Of a DNA stretch of 20,211 bases, positions 15,861 through 20,211 are shown piece after piece (position 1 is the first letter of the stretch; every line of letters begins with the position of its first letter). The DNA comes from Amphimedon queenslandica (taxonomy: Eukaryota > Porifera > Demospongiae > Haplosclerida > Niphatidae). The DNA is taken from assembly GCF_000090795.2 (NCBI RefSeq), contig NW_003546321.1, forward strand, positions 271,775 through 291,985. Reading direction: 5' to 3'. The position numbers and the translations under genes are program-made. The notes under the pieces are model-generated. The model had not been told where the DNA came from. It worked only from the letters and a program-made list of their open reading frames with translations, and ran no database searches.

Positions 15861-17045
15861 CTGCTTAAATGACATATCCAGTTTCATACTCTGTTAAGGA
15901 AAGACTCCTGTCTGCTATGTATTGCAAGTCCATGTTTGCACGCCACAATTTCAACAGTAAAGGATTGTAGTCGTTGACTCAAACTTCTTTTTCATTTAGT
16001 TTGCATGATTTCAAGCTATTTTCAACATCATTGATGCAAATACTATCTCTTACGGGTCTAGGAAAATCTAATCGGCATCTAGATACATAGGTCTTGCCAA
16101 CTGTAATATTTCATTTGCAGTATTTGCTGCATTTGTGCATTTGGTATTTTGTTACCAAAAAATTTGAATCAGGCGACGTATTACTATCTGGTATATGACA
16201 GGTAATCCTATCTTGTATGAAAGAACAGACTTCTTCTGGACGATCGATACCGAGCATTTTCAATCCATAGGAGGATGTGATAATGAGGCTCTACACGCAT
16301 TTGATATTCTTTTTTAACATAATATTGCTCTACTTTGCCTTGAACACCTGTCTGGAGAATGACTTTGTTAAAGAAATCCTTAAATTTGTATGAAAATTGT
16401 CGCGATATTGAAACAGGGTCCTCAGTACATAATCTAGAAATACTGTATGAATGTGGTGCATTATTCACTTTTCTTAAACATTGCGCTATATCAGCAAAAT
16501 TGTATTCAGCACAACTTAATGTAAGGAAAAGTGTTGGTGAGCCATACTCAGCAATCATTGCTTTGACTTCACCTTTCACATGGAACCAATATTGATTTGT
16601 GCCCCGTATTGGAGCCAACATGGTACTTAAATTGCCCTCAAAGTCTTCATCTAACACTTATTTTTTCTAATGTTTCAGCAACAGTTTGACCAACGTTGCC
16701 CCTTGATGTTTCTAATAAATTATATATGCCAGTTTTTAAGGTCTTGTTATTTTTTAATCCGTAATAGTGCAAACAACATCAATGATTTCTACGAAATCAG
16801 GAATCTTTGTTTAAAAGTCTAGATTTTATGTATTCACTAAATGATAAAGTCTGTGCTGGATAGCTTTGTCTGGGATGATGCTCACCATATTGTCCAGTAG
16901 GAAATAAAGTAGGAAAGCATCACAAATCAAGATGCTCTTGCCTATTTTCTATAGGCACTTCTTTACATTCATTAATTTATATTGACTGATATCTGAACCT
17001 GTTCCAATTTTACTATCAAGATTTCTAATTGTATATGCCTAAAGG
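15861..17045 (-). pseudogene. Helitron family 2 Rep nuclease (HUH/Y2) domain, minus copy
   Basis: Seen in order: FPTGQYGEHHPRQSYPAQT, EYIKSRLLNKDS; then an uninterrupted 149-codon stretch (16657-16208) with FEGNLSTMLAPIRGTNQYWF, EYGSPTLFLTLSCAEYNF (Rep motif 1 area), NNAPHSYSISRLCTEDPVSI, and EPHYHILLWIENA, in which His-Tyr-His (16277-16285) is the metal-binding HUH motif; then a Cys region KYQMHKCSKYCK and SRCRLDFPRPV; then LTEYETGYVI with two Tyr (15886-15888 and 15874-15876) four apart, as in the Y2 nicking motif, followed by TAA at 15865-15867 where Lys is expected. HUH Rep proteins nick and join DNA in rolling-circle transposition. Key residues survive but frameshifts and stops abolish the protein. 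Confidence 0.88.
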
Positions 17046-17790
17046 CCTTCTAAATCTTCATCATTTGCTTCATCAAGCATTTTACAAGTAGTATTGCTCA
17101 CTACTTGTATAACATTCTTAGACAATTTGTCGATGGAGTCATCATCTACATTTCTATAAAGCCAATTTATTTCTTCTAATTTTCATAGTGCTGCTTTTAT
17201 TTTATTCATATCAACTAAACTACGCCAGACATTATTTGATTTAGTAGTCTGTCCATTAATAATAATATAAAGTTCTGGATTAGGTAAGTGATTAGAATCT
17301 ATACTAACCTCATTTAAATTTTCCATTGTATTTTCTAATGGAAGAGGTAAATAAAACATGGCACCTTTAACAGCCTTTAAAGAATTATATGTAGGCACTT
17401 TTAAGGTGTGTGTGTGCCTAGCCTAAAATTGTCTGAAAACACTTGGCCCTCTGTATTAACTGACAACTGAAAGAATCCAAATTTTCCAATCCTTTGGGTA
17501 GTGTCTCACACTTTAACCCAATGAGCACACAACGTGCTGGAACTTTATTTTTCCTAATAATAGGTGTACAATGATTACAAATATACATAACTTTGTTCAA
17601 TACTGTAGGATTATTCTCTCTAATGTAATCTAATAGGATATTCCATACATTGCTATCTAAATTTTTAGCTTCAGTAACAGACTTTAAAGCCTCTCACAGC
17701 TACAACAAACATTAACAGCCTGATCAGACAAAGCTTTCTTAAATTCATCAATAGCATCTGAATACTAATAATAAAGCACAGTATCTAAGT
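17046..17790 (-). pseudogene. Helitron family 2 DUF6570-like module
   Basis: Seen: DEFKKALSDQAVNVCCSCE, VMYICNHCTPIIRKNKVPAR and CVLIGLKCETLPKGLENLDS followed by QLIQRAKCFQTI; a break; KVPTYNSLKAVKGAMFYLPL, then PNPELYIIINGQTTKSNNVW; a break; KLEEINWLYRNV. The order of a CxxC..CNHC zinc-like start, 'P..L..L....QL..RAKC.Q', 'GAMFYLPLPL' and 'EINWLY' is typical of the region just before the Rep domain in Helitron replicases. It is homologous in layout, though distant in sequence, to the module at 4-480. At least three frame breaks or stops are present. Confidence 0.8.
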
Positions 17791-18150
17791 TTGGTATTCT
17801 AAATGGGTCATCTTCACTATCGTTTATAGCGTAATACACATTATCAAATTCAGTCTCATTGGCTTCATTAATTTTTAAATTTATCAATTGTGCTATGTCG
17901 TCATCAGCAAGGGAAGAATCAATAATATCTATTGTTAAATGGGCATTTCTAGCAACATCAAAGTGTTTCAAATGGCGTCTCAACAAAGGATAATGAACAG
18001 ATGCATTGCGTAAAATACGCAGCATGCTTTTACATTCAGTATCATTACTACGACACACATTAGGATGGCCTATCCTTTCACTAATGATTTGTGAATATTT
18101 AAAATATTTTTCAACGCCATTTTCATCTTATTTAACAATTACTGTTACAT
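17765..18150 (-). pseudogene. Helitron family 2, helical region before DUF6570-like module
   Basis: Seen: an open stretch of 97 codons (18058-17765) reading CRSNDTECKSMLRILRNASV, HYPLLRRHLKHFDVARNAHL, then an acidic part (DSSLADDDIAQLINLK, NDSEDDPFRIPNLDTV), ending in a stop. An upstream piece in the same strand (DENGVEKYFKYSQIISERIG) is separated by one stop. Conserved in position within this Helitron protein; no catalytic motif. Confidence 0.6.
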
Positions 18151-18160
18151 TTAGATTATC

Positions 18161-18612
18161 TCAGAAATCATGTTCATGCACTTGATCTATTTCTTCAACA
18201 TGCAGGGATCTTGTCATATAATGCTTATTAGGACAATTATCACATGCATCTAAATGCTTCCTCAAATCATTAATGGGTTCATCAAAATAACGTCCAACTT
18301 CAATAATAGAACTAACATCACTTTCTAATAAAGGCTTGCACCTGTCTGTACAGTGCCATTTGAGGGTAGACTTTCTCTTATTAGTATACATTCTATTATC
18401 ATCAAAATTTTCATCTTCAGAATCACTATCATAATTACATTCTTCTACTCTATCAATGCATGATACATCAACAACCCCTGCTACACAACAGGTGCCATTT
18501 GTATCAACAGGATTCGCAACTGGACTGTCTAATTGGCTATCAGAGACATCATTAGGATACAAATATGCTGATTCATAAAAATAAGGCTCACTATTCTCTG
18601 AGTGACATTGCT
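18161..18612 (-). pseudogene. Helitron family 2, acidic and Cys/His zinc-like region
   Basis: Seen: from a frame change near 18610 the reading is SEPYFYESAYLYPNDVSDSQ, an acidic run (EECNYDSDSEDENFDDN), then WHCTDRCKPLLESD, and HLDACDNCPNKHYMTRSLHV ending VHEHDF. The CxxxC..., HxxxCxxCxxxH arrangement suggests a zinc-binding fold. Open for 133 codons from 18562, longer than most pieces here. No independent family name is recognised. Confidence 0.65.
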
Positions 18613-18909
18613 AACCAAAATCACTAAAACTATTAACTTCAATTTGCTAATGCTATTTGCTGTACGTATCAATACACCTACTTTGTCGGATCTGTTTTTC
18701 AAAACTGATTCTAGCAATATACTTGATGCAGCATTACATTTACTAACATATGATGTGTTTTCAATGTCTACACCTTTCATACTTGATGGCAATAACTCAT
18801 CAACTATTTCGGGGCTGTAATATAATGCTTCTTTAATCTTTATAAAATTGTATTCCTTTGCTTCACTATTTGGTGCAGGTAATGAGTAATTTGAGCTTAA
18901 TCCATACAA
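18600..18909 (-). pseudogene. Helitron family 2, N-terminal helical region
   Basis: Seen: open frame reading NSEAKEYNFIKIKEALYYSP, EIVDELLPSSMKGVDIENTS, YVSKCNAASSILLESVLKNR and SDKVGVLIRTANSISKLK; after that the frame slips, and the continuation is found in the next frame at 18610. It lies between the 15-residue repeats and the acidic region. Confidence 0.6.
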
Positions 18910-19336
18910 TATGTGACTATATCATGTTCGTAATAATCTTTATTTAGACGCCTTTTTCCTTGATATGTGCTACCTTTACCATATCCATTTCGTTATCAGA
19001 AAATTTATATCTCAGAAATTTATCTTTCATAGCACGTAATATTGCATCTTTATTCTCGTAATACCGTTTTAAGGAGTTTTGTTTTTGAAGGCCCGGATTT
19101 TTATGCTAGCGTTCCTTTAATTTACTTTTTTGGGGGTTTGGATTGTTTTGATAATGATCCATAGATGCTTCTTTCTTTGGTTGTGGATTTTTTAGATAGT
19201 GATTTCTAGACGCTTCTTTTTTGTGCTCTGGATTAATCCTATAATTTGTTTTAGAATAGCAAGTTGATTTTAAAATTTTGCTATCCTTGTTTTAATTATA
19301 CCAATTCTTACATTTTTGCAATATGTAACCTGAGTT
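18910..19336 (-). pseudogene. Helitron family 2, 15-residue Lys/Asn-Pro repeats
   Basis: Seen: minus-strand reading gives repeated units of 15 residues, EASRNHYLKNPQPKK, EASMDHYQNNPNPQK, a worn unit SKLKER.HKNPGLQK, and then NSLKRYYENKDAIL, KFLRYKFSDNEMDMVK. At the DNA level the forward strand shows a 45-base period from about 19085 to 19245 (GGATT...TTTGATAaTGAT.. and ATAGATGCTTC blocks). Similar 'Y.KNPE..K.AS' repeats are a hallmark of some invertebrate Helitron N-termini. Several stops and shifts break the reading. Confidence 0.7.
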
Positions 19337-19669
19337 CTATGCATGGAATTTTTTTGAATACCCAAGCTTATATTTTTTACTCATCTTATATGCAACTCTA
19401 GCTTTGCTTTGAACCCTGTTACACTGCCTTATGTAGTAAGCTCTAGCATAGCACCTGTTTTTAGATATAAAACCTTCCATTTCCTGTCTATTATCATAAG
19501 TCTTGGAGAACTTTTTAAATTTAGCCCCAGTTAAGTCACTTTTTGTTTTTCTACTTCCTTTTTCTACAACTAACAGCACAACAACTACACTTAACATTAA
19601 AACAACAAATAAGTACCATAACACCAAGTACATAAGTGCAGGAGATACAAGTAAACTACTGCTTATCAT
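19337..19669 (-). pseudogene. Helitron family 2, N-terminal hydrophobic leader and basic region
   Basis: Seen: ATG at 19667-19669 opens 110 codons. The first 35 residues are strongly hydrophobic (ALMYLVLWYLFVVLMLSVVV is 20 residues without a charge), then an abrupt change to a Lys/Arg/Tyr-rich region (KGSRKTKSDLTGAKFKKFSK, later NRCYARAYYIRQCNRVQSKA). The segment ends in a stop before the 15-residue repeats. The hydrophobic part resembles a signal peptide or signal anchor. There is no NPGP motif, unlike the other Helitron N-terminus at 885-1198. I chose this ATG because nothing upstream is open. Confidence 0.6.
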
Positions 19670-20100
19670 TGTAAAAATAGCTGCAAAGACTTATCTCAAT
19701 AATATCCAATACCAGAAATATAAAGGAACACACTGAACTATAGTGGTCTCGCTTAGGTACAGATATCCAAACTTGTAAAAACTGAGCAGCTGTAAAACTA
19801 TGTTTCACTCAGACGGCTCTGTAAGATTGTATTTCGCTCTATGATAAAAGAAGCCTAATTTGTTAATAGTATTTCAAAATAATTCACCTATTAGCTCTTA
19901 AAAGAACTGTTAATCACGTAGTCTGTGCACTGCTAAACAAGTATGCAGAGAAAGAGAAGAATAGAGCGAATATTCACCAGGTGCAGTCAGTCAGTCACTA
20001 TAGCAACTCAGAGTATGCGCATTCAGATTCAAAATGATGACTATTTTAAAGGGGCGGTGATATTACGCCCAAATAACTAGTTTATAATATAACAAGTAAA
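19670..20100. other. Upstream flank of the minus-strand Helitron
   Basis: No gene seen. Contains TATGCGCAT (about 20014-20022), an NRF1-like palindrome, GTCAGTCAGTCA at about 19988, and a small hairpin GGGCG-9-CGCCC at 20052-20070. Since this is 5' of the Helitron reading frame, a promoter is possible. Confidence 0.3.
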
Positions 20101-20109
20101 TAAAAAACA

Positions 20110-20211
20110 TTAAAAATGGAAAAGTAGTAGGATAAAATTGTAAAAAAGTAAAGAAACAAGAGGGTACTGCAAAGTGGTGTGATAACAAATCCTACATCAC
20201 TGCATGAAGAA
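20110..20211. mobile_element. Possible truncated arm of a foldback element related to 1891-2233
   Basis: AACATTAAAAATgg.., GTAGGATaaaATTGTAAAAAAGTAAaGAAACAAG follows the order of words in the left arm of the palindrome (AACATAAAAAATTT, GTAGGATTC..ATTTGTAAAAAAGTAATGGAAACAAGG), with gaps. Downstream words diverge and the window ends before any second arm. Confidence 0.35.

Noticed and set aside
16359-16595. 78-codon plus-strand frame
   Set aside because: Antisense to the best-preserved part of the Rep domain.
18602-18820. 72-codon plus-strand frame
   Set aside because: Antisense shadow of the Helitron N-terminal region, which has clear family resemblance on the minus strand.
1-20211. CRISPR arrays, bacterial operons, rRNA or tRNA genes
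   Set aside because: No regularly spaced identical repeats with unique spacers, no ribosome-binding-site-led gene runs, and no cloverleaf recognised; the content is eukaryotic.

Overview
The window looks like AT-rich, intron-containing animal DNA made mostly of decaying transposable elements. No intact long gene, rRNA, tRNA, CRISPR array or bacterial-type operon was seen. The families present (animal Helitrons with DUF6570-like, HUH-Rep, Pif1-like helicase and OTU modules, plus a CR1/jockey-like reverse transcriptase) and the style of the repeats fit a marine invertebrate. A demosponge such as Amphimedon is my best guess; that is an inference, not a demonstration.

Layout. (1) 1-1198, minus: the N-terminal part of one Helitron family, reading off the left edge. 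It begins with a perfect 2A-type ribosome-skipping motif (DIETNPGP) followed by a CxxC...CxxC zinc ribbon, a basic linker and a DUF6570-like module. (2) 1360-2570, plus: two exon-like segments (one EGF-like with a nonsense codon, one terminal exon with AATAAA) separated by a near-perfect palindromic foldback element at 1891-2233. (3) 2525-3239: possible promoter-type motifs and a 36-residue ORF. (4) 3240-6500, plus: the C-terminal half of a second Helitron family, with a Pif1-type helicase lacking its Walker A region and an OTU protease-like domain whose catalytic Cys is Tyr. (5) 6500-10065: mostly AT-rich non-coding DNA with a ~65-bp tandem repeat, exon-like islands and a GC-rich 24-bp coding repeat. 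(6) 10066-12778: a 2.7-kb unit with ~130-160 bp terminal inverted repeats enclosing a truncated, frameshifted reverse transcriptase. (7) 12783-13652, plus: a second copy of the Helitron-family-2 Rep region. (8) 13653-15270: exon-like pieces on both strands, a 20-bp minisatellite and direct repeats. (9) 15280-19669, minus: the N-terminal two thirds of Helitron family 2, in order hydrophobic leader, 15-residue repeats, acidic/zinc region, DUF6570-like module, HUH Rep with both Tyr, and linker; it stops before the helicase. (10) 19670-20211: upstream flank and a possible arm of a foldback element.

Nothing here works as a pathway. The pieces are separate copies of rolling-circle transposons, often inverted relative to each other, into or beside which smaller elements have inserted. 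The most interesting points are the 2A motif at the head of a Helitron protein, the contrast between that leader and the purely hydrophobic leader of the other family, the reverse transcriptase inside long terminal inverted repeats, and the few exon-like segments that may belong to host genes.
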